Positions 15,703 to 23,906 of a stretch of 64,000 bases of DNA are shown here, one piece after another (positions within the stretch are counted from its first letter, which is position 1; every line of letters starts with the position of its first letter). The position numbers and the translations under genes are program-made. The stretch is from NCBI RefSeq assembly GCF_030811655.1, contig NZ_JAUSRE010000014.1, positions 1 to 64,000 of the forward strand. The letters run 5' to 3'. The notes beneath the pieces were generated by a model. It saw only the letters and a program-made list of their open reading frames with translations, was not told the DNA's origin and did no database searches. Source of the stretch: Pseudarthrobacter enclensis. Lineage in GTDB: Bacteria; Actinomycetota; Actinomycetes; Actinomycetales; Micrococcaceae.

Positions 15703-17142
15703 ATGCCCACTGCACAGGAGCAGACCACCACCGGGATACCGCGGCGGGTGATCTGGCTGGCGCTCGCGGGGGCGGTGGGCGGATTCCTCTTCGGCTTTGA
15801 CTCGTCCGTGGTCAACGGCGCCGTGGACGCCATGAAGGAAGAATTCGCGCTGTCCGAGGCTGTCACCGGCTTCGCCGTCGCCATCGCCCTGCTGGGCTGT
15901 GCCGCCGGAGCCTTCCTGGCAGGCAAGGTGGCCGACCGGTATGGACGCATCCCGGCCATGAAGCTGGGCGCCCTGCTGTTCCTGGTCAGCGCCATCGGTA
16001 CGGGATTCGCGTTCGGCGTGTGGGACCTGGTGTTCTGGCGCCTGGTAGGCGGACTGGGCATCGGCCTGGCCTCCGTGATCGCACCCGCATACATCTCCGA
16101 GATTTCGCCGCGCAAGGTCCGCGGCCGCCTCGCGTCGCTGCAGCAGCTGGCCATCACCACCGGTATCTTTGCCGCCCTGCTCTCGGACGCGCTCTTTGCC
16201 ACCAGTGCAGGCGGCGCGGACCAGTCGTTCTGGCTGGGCATCGAGTCGTGGCGGTGGATGTTCCTGGCCGCTGCCGTACCGGCCGTCGTCTACGGCTGGG
16301 TCGCCTTCACCCTGCCCGAGTCCCCGCGGTTCCTGGTCTTCCAGGGCAAGGAGGACGAGGCCCGGAAGATCTTCGCCTCCATCGCCCCCGGGGAGGACAC
16401 CGACCGGCATATCCGTGACATCCGGGAGGCCATCGAGGAAGACAAGCTGGCGGGCCAAAAAGGTTCCATCCGCGGTAAGACGTTCGGCCTGCAGGCAGTG
16501 GTCTGGGTGGGCATCATCCTGTCCGTGCTGCAGCAGTTCGTGGGCATCAACGTGATCTTCTACTACTCCACCACGCTGTGGAAGGCCGTGGGCTTCCAGG
16601 AAAAGGACTCCCTGGCCATCTCGGTGGCCACCTCCATCACCAACATCCTGGTAACCCTGGTGGCCATCGCTTTGGTGGACCGCGTGGGGCGCCGCCCCAT
16701 CCTCCTGACCGGCTCCGTGGGCATGGCCGTGTCCCTCGGCGCCATGGCGCTGGCGTTCTCCTCGGCAAAGGGCAGCGGCGAAGACATCACCCTGCCCGGC
16801 GCCTGGGGACCCATCGCGCTGGTGGCCGCCAACGTCTTCGTGGTCAGCTTCGGCGCGTCATGGGGGCCGCTGGTGTGGGTGCTCCTCGGCGAGATCTTCC
16901 CCTCCAAGATCCGTGCCCGTGCGCTCGGCCTGGCGGCTGCGGCACAGTGGGTGGCCAACTTCGTGATCACCCTCAGCTTCCCGGTGATGGCCGCGGTTTC
17001 GCTGCCGCTGACCTACGCCATGTACGCCCTGTTCGCCGCGGCGTCCTTCTTCTTTGTCATGTTCAAGGTGCCGGAGACCAACGGCATGTCCCTGGAACAG
17101 GCCGACACCCTGTTCGTACCCAAGGGATCCGCCAAGGCCTAG
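15703..17142 (+). CDS. Sugar porter family MFS transporter
   Basis: This 479-residue, 12-helix protein is a sugar:proton symporter of the GLUT/XylE/IolT family. Signature motifs are all visible: GFLFGFDSSVVNGA in helix 1, ADRYGRIP, the RLVGGLGIGLAS stretch, PESPRFLV after helix 6, QQFVGINVIFYYS in helix 7, DRVGRRP, and the C-terminal PETNGMSLEQ. Substrate could be glucose, inositol or a pentose. The ATG follows AGGGAGAACC. A 140-bp gap separates it from the upstream terminator, so it has its own promoter. It ends at a repeat region with a strong terminator. Confidence 0.94.
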   Translation: MPTAQEQTTTGIPRRVIWLALAGAVGGFLFGFDSSVVNGAVDAMKEEFALSEAVTGFAVAIALLGCAAGAFLAGKVADRYGRIPAMKLGALLFLVSAIGTGFAFGVWDLVFWRLVGGLGIGLASVIAPAYISEISPRKVRGRLASLQQLAITTGIFAALLSDALFATSAGGADQSFWLGIESWRWMFLAAAVPAVVYGWVAFTLPESPRFLVFQGKEDEARKIFASIAPGEDTDRHIRDIREAIEEDKLAGQKGSIRGKTFGLQAVVWVGIILSVLQQFVGINVIFYYSTTLWKAVGFQEKDSLAISVATSITNILVTLVAIALVDRVGRRPILLTGSVGMAVSLGAMALAFSSAKGSGEDITLPGAWGPIALVAANVFVVSFGASWGPLVWVLLGEIFPSKIRARALGLAAAAQWVANFVITLSFPVMAAVSLPLTYAMYALFAAASFFFVMFKVPETNGMSLEQADTLFVPKGSAKA

Positions 17143-17145
17143 GAA

Positions 17146-17234
17146 CGCCCCATCACGTTCCGCGGTTTATCCCCCGACGCCCCATCACGTTCCGCGGTTT
17201 ATCCCCCGACGCTCCATCAGCTTCCGCGGTTAAA
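17146..17234 (+). repeat. Tandem 32-bp repeat, 2.8 copies
   Basis: Two identical 32-bp units (17146-17177 and 17178-17209) begin CGCCCCATCACGTTCCGCGG and end TTTATCCCCCGA. A third, degenerate unit (17210-17234) has two or three changes and runs into the left arm of the following hairpin. The repeats start 4 bp after the sugar-porter stop codon. There are no spacers, so this is not a CRISPR. Confidence 0.92.
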
Positions 17235-17278
17235 CAGCAAACCCTCCATCACATGTCGTGATGGAGGGTTTGCTGTTT
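17232..17278. terminator. Bidirectional terminator, perfect 21-bp stem
   Basis: Arms 17232-17252 and 17258-17278 are perfectly complementary over 21 bp with a 5-nt loop (ATGTC). AAA/TTT at the stem ends gives short T runs on both strands. It serves the convergent sugar porter and MFS genes. Its arms contain TCCATCAC, which is also part of the adjacent tandem repeat. Confidence 0.9.
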
Positions 17279-17297
17279 CCTGCGGGGGGAACGGCGG

Positions 17298-18524
17298 TTA
17301 GACGACGTGCGGTTCGTGCGAGGACAGGTAGGCGCGGCCGCCAAACGCGATCGCGATGGCCACCACCATGGCCACGGCCCCGGCGAAGAACGGTACCTGC
17401 GGGCCAAAGTGCTCGCCCAGCTGCGCGGCCGCGAACGGGGCCAGGGCGCCGCCCATCCAGCGGACAAAGTTGTAGCCGGAGGATGCCACGGGGCGGGGTG
17501 AGTCAGAGACGCCCATGGCCAGCTCGGTATAGATGGTGTTGTTGACTCCCAGCAGGGCGCCGGCAACAATCACCAGGACGACGACGGCAGGAACGGAGTG
17601 CCCGGCCGCCAGTCCCAGCCCGGCCAGGTCCAGCATGAGCAGGAACAGCGTGCCCGTGAGTACCTTGACGGCGCCGAAGCGGGCCTGCAGCGGGGGTGCC
17701 ACGAAGACGGAGAATACGGCCACGGCCACCCCCCAGCCGAAGAAGACGCCGCCAATGCCGTAGGCATTCATGCCCAGGATGAACGGCGTGAAGGCCAGGA
17801 TGGTGAAGAAGCCGTAGTTGTAGAACAGGCCGCTTGCCGCCGTCGTCCGCAGGCCCTTGTGCCCGAGTGCCAGCAGGGGGTCGCGCAGGCGGACCTTGCG
17901 CTCGGGCAGCGGGGTCTTGGGCAGCAGGGCGATCAGGGCGATGAACGCGGCAGCCATCAGCACGGCGGTGCCGAAGAACGGGGCGCGCCACTGCCAGCCG
18001 CCGAGAAGGGCGCCGAGCAGCGGGCCGAGGGAAATGCCCAGGCCCAGGGCGGCTTCGTACAGGATGATGGCCGTTCCGGCGCCGCCGCTGGCCACGCCCA
18101 CGATCACGGCGAGGGCGGTGGCCACGAACAGGGCATTGCCCAGCCCCCAGCCGGCACGGAAGCCCACCAACTCCCCGACGCTTCCGGACAGGCCGGACAG
18201 CGAGGAGAAGACGACGATCACGGCCAGGCCGATCAGCAGGGTCTTCTTGCCGCCGATCCGGGAGGAAACGAAGCCCGTGATCAGCATGGCCAGCGCGGTG
18301 ACCATGAAGTAGCTGGTGAAGAGCAGGGAGACCTGGCTGGGCGTTGCCTCGAGGTTGGTGGCGATGGCGGGGAGGATGGGATCCACCAGGCCGATGCCCA
18401 TGAAGGCGAACACTGCGGCGAGGGCGGTGGCCCACACCGCCTTGGGCTGCTTCAGGAACGAGGCCTTTTCAGCCTGCAGGGTGTTTTCTGGTGCCTGCAG
18501 GGTTTCTGCGAGCTGGCCGTCCAT
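17298..18524 (-). CDS. MFS efflux transporter (DHA1-like), MarR-controlled
   Basis: This 408-residue, 12-helix MFS protein resembles DHA1 drug exporters such as those of the Bcr/CmlA or YfcJ type: FMGIGLVDPILPAIA in helix 1, SSRIGGKK in the first loop, and ALGLGISLGPLLGALLGG as motif C in helix 5. The ATG at 18524 with AGGAG 8 nt upstream is preferred over an earlier in-frame start at 18587, which would overlap marR. It lies 43 bp behind a marR gene on the same strand and is probably co-transcribed from the marR promoter, a common drug-efflux arrangement. Confidence 0.9.
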   Translation of the reverse strand: MDGQLAETLQAPENTLQAEKASFLKQPKAVWATALAAVFAFMGIGLVDPILPAIATNLEATPSQVSLLFTSYFMVTALAMLITGFVSSRIGGKKTLLIGLAVIVVFSSLSGLSGSVGELVGFRAGWGLGNALFVATALAVIVGVASGGAGTAIILYEAALGLGISLGPLLGALLGGWQWRAPFFGTAVLMAAAFIALIALLPKTPLPERKVRLRDPLLALGHKGLRTTAASGLFYNYGFFTILAFTPFILGMNAYGIGGVFFGWGVAVAVFSVFVAPPLQARFGAVKVLTGTLFLLMLDLAGLGLAAGHSVPAVVVLVIVAGALLGVNNTIYTELAMGVSDSPRPVASSGYNFVRWMGGALAPFAAAQLGEHFGPQVPFFAGAVAMVVAIAIAFGGRAYLSSHEPHVV

Positions 18525-18567
18525 GGAGGTTACTCCTAAGTTCGAGGCTGGTTTGGTACTGATCAGT

Positions 18568-19011
18568 TCAGTTCTGGATGAATGCATTGATCTTGTCGAT
18601 GACCGGCAGGGCGTCCGCCAGGGCTTTGCGGTCCTGGTCGGTGAGGGTGCCGAGGATCTCGGCCATCACCTGGTTGCGGCGCTTGTTCGCGGAGTCGACG
18701 GCGGCACGGCCTTCGTCAGTCAGGATCACCCGGACAGCGCGGGAGTCGGTTGGGTCCGGCTCCCGCCGGGCAAGGCCGGCGCGTTCAAGCTTGATGATCT
18801 GCTCCGTAGCGCTGGGTACACGCACGCCGAGGTTCCGGGCAATCTCGCCGACGCGCTGGCCTTCTCCCATCAACATCTTGAGGGTGCTGAGCTGGGCGGC
18901 GCTGAGTTCACCGTCGGCGTCCAGGCGCCGAACGAGGTAAACACCGTGTCGGAGGGCTTCGCGGAACCCGCTGGCGAGTTCCTGCAGTTGGGCATCGTTC
19001 GTATTCATCAT
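18568..19011 (-). CDS. MarR family regulator of efflux operon
   Basis: This 147-residue winged-helix regulator has the MarR fold: dimerisation helices at both ends, recognition region VRVPSATEQIIKLERAGLARRE and the wing DPTDSRAVRVILTDEG. It heads an operon with the MFS exporter. Its promoter is exceptionally clear: two palindromes overlap the -10 box and the spacer, so autorepression relieved by a drug-like ligand is likely. The start is ATG at 19011 with a second ATG at 19008; TAGGCT ends 5 nt before the first. Confidence 0.93.
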   Translation of the reverse strand: MMNTNDAQLQELASGFREALRHGVYLVRRLDADGELSAAQLSTLKMLMGEGQRVGEIARNLGVRVPSATEQIIKLERAGLARREPDPTDSRAVRVILTDEGRAAVDSANKRRNQVMAEILGTLTDQDRKALADALPVIDKINAFIQN

Positions 19012-19046
19012 TAGGTAGCCTAACAGTTAGGGTACCTAACGGTCAA
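19011..19046 (-). promoter_or_regulatory. marR promoter with two palindromic operators
   Basis: On the minus strand a -35 TTGACC (19046-19041), 18-bp spacer and -10 TAGGCT (19022-19017) form a good promoter. TTAGG-TAG-CCTAA (19011-19023) covers the -10 and reaches the start codon. GTTAGG-GTA-CCTAAC (19026-19040) fills the spacer. The two dyad centres are 16 bp apart and share the half-site TTAGG. MarR binding here would block polymerase directly. Confidence 0.85.
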
Positions 19047-19049
19047 GGG

Positions 19050-19571
19050 TTAAAGCTTCAGCTTCATGCCCACATGGCTTCCTTCGAACCCGAGCTGCCC
19101 GTAGAACCGTTGGGCCGCTGAACGGCTCGCATGGGTGGTCAGCTGCATCAGGCTGCAGCCGCGCCTCCTTGACTCCCCGATTGCCCACCCCACCATGAGC
19201 TTCCCCACGCCCTGGCCGCGAAGTGCTGCCGCTACCCGGACGCCCTCAAGCTGCGAGCGCCAGGCTCCCTGCCTGGAGATGCCGGGGAGGAAGCTCAGCT
19301 GGAAGGTGGCAACCACCGGGCCGCCCGGTTCGCCTGGCGGCACCAGCCCGCCCACCAGCAGCAGGTGGTTGGGATCGGCCTCGATCGCCTCGAAAGCGCG
19401 CAGGTACGGCTCCATGTCCTCGGCAATTTCGCGGCCTGCGCCCAGGGCATCGTCTGCCAGCAGCCGCACCATGGCAGGCAGGTCGTCGCGGGTGGCATGG
19501 CGCAGGCGGAACGTGCCGCCTTCAACCTCGGCGGTGAACACGACAGGAGCGGCATCGTCAGTAGGGATCAC
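19050..19571 (-). CDS. GNAT family N-acetyltransferase
   Basis: This 173-residue protein is a GNAT acetyltransferase: beta-alpha elements with LRHATRDDLPAMVRLLADD at the N-terminus, the acetyl-CoA loop RVAAALRGQGVGKLMVGW, and the C-terminal RFYGQLGFEGSHVGMK. The sequence resembles aminoglycoside-type or small-molecule GNATs, but the substrate is not defined. The start is a GTG at 19571. It is read toward marR, with only 39 bp between its stop and the marR start; the marR promoter lies at its 3' end. Upstream is the mtlD terminator. Confidence 0.88.
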   Translation of the reverse strand: MIPTDDAAPVVFTAEVEGGTFRLRHATRDDLPAMVRLLADDALGAGREIAEDMEPYLRAFEAIEADPNHLLLVGGLVPPGEPGGPVVATFQLSFLPGISRQGAWRSQLEGVRVAAALRGQGVGKLMVGWAIGESRRRGCSLMQLTTHASRSAAQRFYGQLGFEGSHVGMKLKL

Positions 19572-19596
19572 CCGCCCAGCTTGGCACAGGAAAAGA

Positions 19597-19630
19597 ACGA
19601 CGCCGGCACTCGCGGAAGTGCCGGCGTCGT
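19597..19630 (-). terminator. Rho-independent terminator of the mtl operon
   Basis: A perfect 14-bp stem (19597-19610 with 19617-19630), 6-nt loop, followed on the minus strand by TTCTTTTCC. It lies 90 bp beyond the mtlD stop. Confidence 0.85.
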
Positions 19631-19720
19631 CCTGATGCGGCGTTGCCGGAATTCCTGCAGGATCTGATGGAGCGTGGCGTCAGGGGGTGCAGGAAGTGAT
19701 GGCGCGTGGCAGGGGGTGGC

Positions 19721-20884
19721 TCAGGCGGGGGTGCCTGCCATTTCCGCCTGCCGTTCCTCCACCAAGGTGGCAACGGCGTCGAACAGCGGGTGCCCGGGCT
19801 CGAGGCCGGTGATCCTGGCCGTGGCGTCAGAGGGATTCTCGGACCCCAGGATGGCCGCGAGCTCGGTGGCCTCGGCATCGGCGGGATCGTTGAACCGAAG
19901 GGCGGACGCAATGGCACCCAGCAGGGCCTCCGGCACCACGCCGCGTTCGGCGAGTTCCGCGGCCGGGCCGATGAAGCGCTCGTGCCGGCCCAGCTTCCGG
20001 AGAGGAGCCCGGCCCACCCGGTTTACGGTGTCCGGCAGGTACGGGTTGGTGAACCTGGCCAGGATCTTCCGGACGTAGGCCTCCTGCTCATCGTTGCTGA
20101 ACTCGTGCTTGGCCACCAGGAGCTGCTTGGTCTCCTCCAGCACTGCGCGCACATCCTCGGCCACGTCCTGGTCCGCCATGGCCTCGGAGATTTTCTCCAG
20201 GCCTGCTTCGAACCCGAAGTACGCCGCCGAGGCGTGCCCGGTGTTGACCGTGAACAGCTTCCGTTCGATGTACGGCGAAAGGTCGTCCACGAAGGTGGCT
20301 CCGGGGATTACCGGGGCGGCATCACCAAAGGCGGTCCGGTCGATGACCCACTCGTAGAAGGTTTCCACGGTAACGTCCAGGCCCTGCCCCGCCTCCTGGT
20401 TGGGCACGATCCGGTCCACGGCGGTGTTGGCGAAAACCGCCTTCCCATCCAGCACAGCGGCGGTGACCCCCGGCTGGGAGGCCACCTCCTTTGCCAGGAT
20501 GTCCGTGGCGTTGATCGCGTTCTCGCAGGCCATCACCTGCAGGGGCGCCATGCCGGGCTCCCTGGCAACGATGCCCTTGGCGATCACGGGCGCCACGAAC
20601 TTCAGGATGTGCGGCCCCACGGCGGTGGTGACGATGTCCGCCGTCGCAATTTCCTGGACCAGCTCCGCTTCCTGGGCGTTGGAGTTCAGGGCCCGGAAGT
20701 TGTCCACCGTGCGCACCGCGGGGTTCTCGCCCACCTCATGCACGGCGTAGCTGTCCGCTTCCTTGAGCCGGTTGATGAGTTCCTCAGCGACGTCCGCGAA
20801 CACCACCTCGTAGCCTGCGTCGTGCAGGAGCAGGCCCACGAAGCCGCGGCCGATGTTGCCGGCACCAAAATGTACTGCCTTCAC
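19721..20884 (-). CDS. mtlD: Mannitol-1-phosphate 5-dehydrogenase
   Basis: This 387-residue enzyme oxidises mannitol 1-phosphate to fructose 6-phosphate with NAD. The N-terminal FGAGNIGRGFVG is the NAD-binding loop; KLFTVNTGHA and the helical C-terminal domain are diagnostic of MtlD. The start is a GTG whose last base pattern TAGTG overlaps the mtlA stop by 1 nt, indicating translational coupling. Length is usual for the family. It is the second gene after mtlA and is followed by a terminator. Confidence 0.96.
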   Translation of the reverse strand: MKAVHFGAGNIGRGFVGLLLHDAGYEVVFADVAEELINRLKEADSYAVHEVGENPAVRTVDNFRALNSNAQEAELVQEIATADIVTTAVGPHILKFVAPVIAKGIVAREPGMAPLQVMACENAINATDILAKEVASQPGVTAAVLDGKAVFANTAVDRIVPNQEAGQGLDVTVETFYEWVIDRTAFGDAAPVIPGATFVDDLSPYIERKLFTVNTGHASAAYFGFEAGLEKISEAMADQDVAEDVRAVLEETKQLLVAKHEFSNDEQEAYVRKILARFTNPYLPDTVNRVGRAPLRKLGRHERFIGPAAELAERGVVPEALLGAIASALRFNDPADAEATELAAILGSENPSDATARITGLEPGHPLFDAVATLVEERQAEMAGTPA

Positions 20885-22929
20885 TACGCGTTGACCTTTC
20901 CGAAGAGCTCCAGGACTTCGTCCTCGGACGTGGCAGCCTCAAGCCGTGCCACCTGCTCCTTGTTCGTGAAGACCTTGGCGATGGAGGACAGGATGTGCAG
21001 GTGTTCGTTGTTGATGCCTGCGACACCCACCACGAACTTAACTTCCTTGCCGTTCCAGTCGATGCCTTCGGGGTAGCGGATGACGGACACTGCCGACTTG
21101 CGGATGTGGTCCTTGGCGGCGTTGGTGCCGTGCGGGATGGCAAGGAAGCTGCCCATGTAGGTGGACACCGATTCCTCGCGTTCGTGCATGGCGGCGATGT
21201 AGCCTTCGTCCACGGCGCCACGGGCCAGCAGCAGCCTGCCCGCCTCGTCAATTGCGGCGTCGCGGGTGGTGGCGGAACCGGTCAGGATTACGCTTTCGCG
21301 CGCCAGGATCTCCGGGGAGCCTGCCGGTGCCGCGGCAGCGGCTGCGGGCTGGGCGTCCAGCGGCGCGTCGGCGGCGTGCGCGCCGTGGGTGGCACCGGCG
21401 TCGCCTGCTTCGCCCTCGGTGTTGCTCTCCCGGACCAGCTCTACGATCTCGTCATAGCGCGGGCTGTTCATGAAGTTGTCCACGGAGTAGTGGACGGCAC
21501 TGGAGGTGACCGGCTTGGCGCGTTCGGTCAGGTCCTGGTGGGTGACCACAACGTCGTAGGTGTCGCTGAGGTTGGCGATGGAGGCGTTGGTGACCTTGAC
21601 GTCCGGGAACCCGGCCGCCTTGATCTTGTTCCGCAGCACCGAGGCGCCCATGGCGCTGGAGCCCATGCCGGCGTCGCAAGCGAAGACGATGTTCCGCACC
21701 GGGCCGGCGAGGACGCCCACTCCGCCGCGGCCGGCGGCAGCGGCGCCTGCGGCAGTCCCTGCACCGGCACCGGTGAGCGTGGAAGCAACGGAGCTCTTCT
21801 TGCCCTTCATTGCCTCCATGCGGGAAGTGGCGTCGCCGAGGTCCGCCTCGTCACTGTGCTTGGTGGTCCGCAGGATCACCGAGGAGACCAGGAAGGACAC
21901 CGTCGCGGCGAGCACCACCGACAGGATCACGCCGAAGTAACTGTCGCGGGAGGTCTGCGCCAGCACGGCGAAGATGGAACCAGGCGCGGCCGGTGCCACG
22001 AGGCCCGAGTTGGTGATGGCCAGGGTGGCGATGCCGGTCATGCCGCCGGCGATCGTGCCCAGGATCAGCAGCGGGCGCATCAGGACGTACGGGAAGTAGA
22101 TCTCGTGGATGCCGCCGAAGAACTGGATGATGGCCGCGCCGGGCGCCGATGCCTTGGCAGCGCCTCGGCCGAAGAACGTGTAAGCGAGCAGCAGGCCCAG
22201 GCCGGGGCCGGGGTTGGCCTCCAGCAGGAACAGGATGGACTTGCCCTGCTCCAGGGACTGCTGCACGCCCAGCGGGGTGAGCACGCCGTGGTTGATGGCG
22301 TTGTTGAGGAACAGGACCTTGGCGGGTTCGATGAAGATGCTGGTCAGCGGCAGCAGGCCGTTGTGGACCAGGAACTGCACGAAGTTTCCCGCGGCCGTAC
22401 TGAAGGCGGTAACCAGGGGCGATATGCCGTAGAAGCCCAGCAATGCCAGGAGCGCACCCCAGATGCCTGCGGAGAAGTTGTTGACCAGCATTTCGAAGCC
22501 GGGGCGGATCTTGCCGTCCCAGATCATGTCGATCTTCTTCATGGTCCAGCCGCCCAGGGGGCCCATGATCATGGCGCCGATGAACATCGGGATGCCGGCG
22601 CCCACGATCACGCCCATGGTGCCGATGGCACCGACCACGCCGCCGCGGACGTCGTAGACCATCTTGCCGCCGGTGTAACCGATGAGCAGCGGCAGGAGGT
22701 AGGTGATCATGGGGCCTACCAGGCCAATATTGGGCTTTCCATCAGTCTCGCCGAAACCACCGAGCTGCGGAACGGGCAGCCAGCCCTTCTCGATGAAGAG
22801 GGCGGTGATGATGCCCCAGGCGATGAACGCGCCAATGTTGGGCATGATCATGCCGGACAGGAATGTCCCGAACTTTTGGACGTGCACGCGCGCGCTGGTG
22901 CGGGGTTTTGCAACTGTCTCTGTTGCCAT
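20884..22929 (-). CDS. mtlA: PTS mannitol transporter, fused IICBA
   Basis: This 681-residue membrane protein imports mannitol and phosphorylates it. Domain IIC (residues 1-350) carries the membrane helices and the GGIHEIYF motif (272-279). Domain IIB (about 410-500) has the phosphorylated Cys418 in FACDAGMGSS. Domain IIA (about 540-681) has the phospho-His600 in AIPHGTNAAK. An Ala/Gly-rich linker separates IIC and IIB, and a second (505-540) separates IIB and IIA. All three phosphotransfer domains are in one chain, as in enterics, whereas Firmicutes often split IIA. Shine-Dalgarno AGGAA precedes the ATG. Confidence 0.97.
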   Translation of the reverse strand: MATETVAKPRTSARVHVQKFGTFLSGMIMPNIGAFIAWGIITALFIEKGWLPVPQLGGFGETDGKPNIGLVGPMITYLLPLLIGYTGGKMVYDVRGGVVGAIGTMGVIVGAGIPMFIGAMIMGPLGGWTMKKIDMIWDGKIRPGFEMLVNNFSAGIWGALLALLGFYGISPLVTAFSTAAGNFVQFLVHNGLLPLTSIFIEPAKVLFLNNAINHGVLTPLGVQQSLEQGKSILFLLEANPGPGLGLLLAYTFFGRGAAKASAPGAAIIQFFGGIHEIYFPYVLMRPLLILGTIAGGMTGIATLAITNSGLVAPAAPGSIFAVLAQTSRDSYFGVILSVVLAATVSFLVSSVILRTTKHSDEADLGDATSRMEAMKGKKSSVASTLTGAGAGTAAGAAAAGRGGVGVLAGPVRNIVFACDAGMGSSAMGASVLRNKIKAAGFPDVKVTNASIANLSDTYDVVVTHQDLTERAKPVTSSAVHYSVDNFMNSPRYDEIVELVRESNTEGEAGDAGATHGAHAADAPLDAQPAAAAAAPAGSPEILARESVILTGSATTRDAAIDEAGRLLLARGAVDEGYIAAMHEREESVSTYMGSFLAIPHGTNAAKDHIRKSAVSVIRYPEGIDWNGKEVKFVVGVAGINNEHLHILSSIAKVFTNKEQVARLEAATSEDEVLELFGKVNA

Positions 22930-23016
22930 GTGATTTCCTAACCGTCATTCCTGCTGCTCCGCAGGATTGGTCCGATGATTACGACGACGTACTGCTGGGT
23001 ATTGCGGGTTGTGGGG

Positions 23017-23745
23017 CTAACCGGCCGGGCTTGTGGAGATCCGGTGCAGCCATTCGAGGAAAAGCTTGAGTTCCGAGCTGGAAAGCTGGTCAGAGTGCGA
23101 GGCCTGAAGTGCGGCGTTCAGGGCGATCGCTGCCACCACCACCGAGGACTTCCCGGTGCCGCCCGTGGCCGGGCCGCTGGCGGGCTCGGCGGACACCGCG
23201 AAGATCATGGCGTCCCGGGTCATGGTGGACAGTTCAAGGTTGCGTTCGGTGGCGGGCTCCGCAATCAGCATCAGCGTCACGCCCACGTTGGCCGCCAGGA
23301 TGGACCTGGCCGCCTCCCTGGGCTGGACGTTGAGCTGGCCCGCCGCCGCTGCCTTGTTCAGCATCTCCTCCATCAGTGCCTCGGCGTCAGCCACGATGGC
23401 CGGCCGGCTTTCCGGGCGGATGTTGCCGAACATCACCAGGTACAACTCGGGCTGGTTCAGGCCGAACTGGACGTGGTTGTCCCACATTCTCCGGATGTCC
23501 TCAAGAGGCTGTCCGGAGGGGGCGAAGTCCCTTTCGCCCGCGACATATTCTTCAAACCCTGCGGCGACGACGGCGTCGAACAGACCTTCCTTGTCACCGA
23601 AGTGGTGGTACAGCGTAGGAGCCGACACCCCTGCCAGCTGGGTGATCTGGCGGGTGGAGACCGGAGCCCCCGCGGAATTTGCCAGCAGTTCCGCGGCAGC
23701 ACGGAGCAGCCGCATTTTGGGGGGAAGCTGGCCATCCAAACTCAT
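23017..23745 (-). CDS. TetR family regulator of the mannitol PTS (inferred)
   Basis: This 242-residue protein has a TetR HTH at residues 8-55 (STRQITQLAGVSAPTLYHHFGDKEG) and a ligand domain of the TetR_C_33-like type. A Gly/Thr/Pro-rich insertion (about 185-205) precedes the last helices. It lies upstream of mtlA on the same strand (87-bp gap) and is divergent from ptsI, whose shared intergenic region holds a 15-bp palindrome. Its control of the PTS is therefore inferred from position. A TAGGGT box 7 nt before the ATG suggests leaderless expression. A TetR regulator here is unlike the MtlR proteins of other mannitol operons. Confidence 0.88.
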   Translation of the reverse strand: MSLDGQLPPKMRLLRAAAELLANSAGAPVSTRQITQLAGVSAPTLYHHFGDKEGLFDAVVAAGFEEYVAGERDFAPSGQPLEDIRRMWDNHVQFGLNQPELYLVMFGNIRPESRPAIVADAEALMEEMLNKAAAAGQLNVQPREAARSILAANVGVTLMLIAEPATERNLELSTMTRDAMIFAVSAEPASGPATGGTGKSSVVVAAIALNAALQASHSDQLSSSELKLFLEWLHRISTSPAG

Positions 23746-23763
23746 AACCGCTACCCTAGCACC

Positions 23764-23798
23764 TATAGCGTTGCTATATGAACTGAATCACATACAAT
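23764..23798. promoter_or_regulatory. Divergent tetR/ptsI promoter with palindrome and CRP-like site
   Basis: TATAGC-GTT-GCTATA (23764-23778) is a perfect 6-3-6 dyad lying in the tetR promoter spacer and over the -35 of ptsI (TTGCTA, 23771-23776; spacer 16; TACAAT, 23793-23798). TATGA-ACTGAA-TCACA (23777-23792) matches the CRP/GlxR consensus with one mismatch and fills the ptsI spacer. Together they suggest local repression by TetR plus carbon-status control. Confidence 0.65.
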
Positions 23799-23906
23799 TT
23801 TTTCAGGCACGTTTCCTGCCCCTGGACGTAGCAGTCCTCCGGCGGACCCGGCACGGCGCCGGAGAACTTGGCGGGCCTGTCTACCGGCAGAGAATGAGGA
23901 CCTTCA

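Noticed and set aside
14345..15715. 456-residue frame antisense to the DHA2 exporter
   Set aside because: Gly/His/Glu-rich shadow of a membrane protein.
17146..17234. CRISPR array
   Set aside because: Repeats are directly adjacent with no spacers and only 2.8 copies.
20995..22941. 648-residue frame antisense to mtlA
   Set aside because: Complete overlap with a well-conserved PTS gene; composition (His, Gln, Asp, Gly-rich) is that of a shadow frame.
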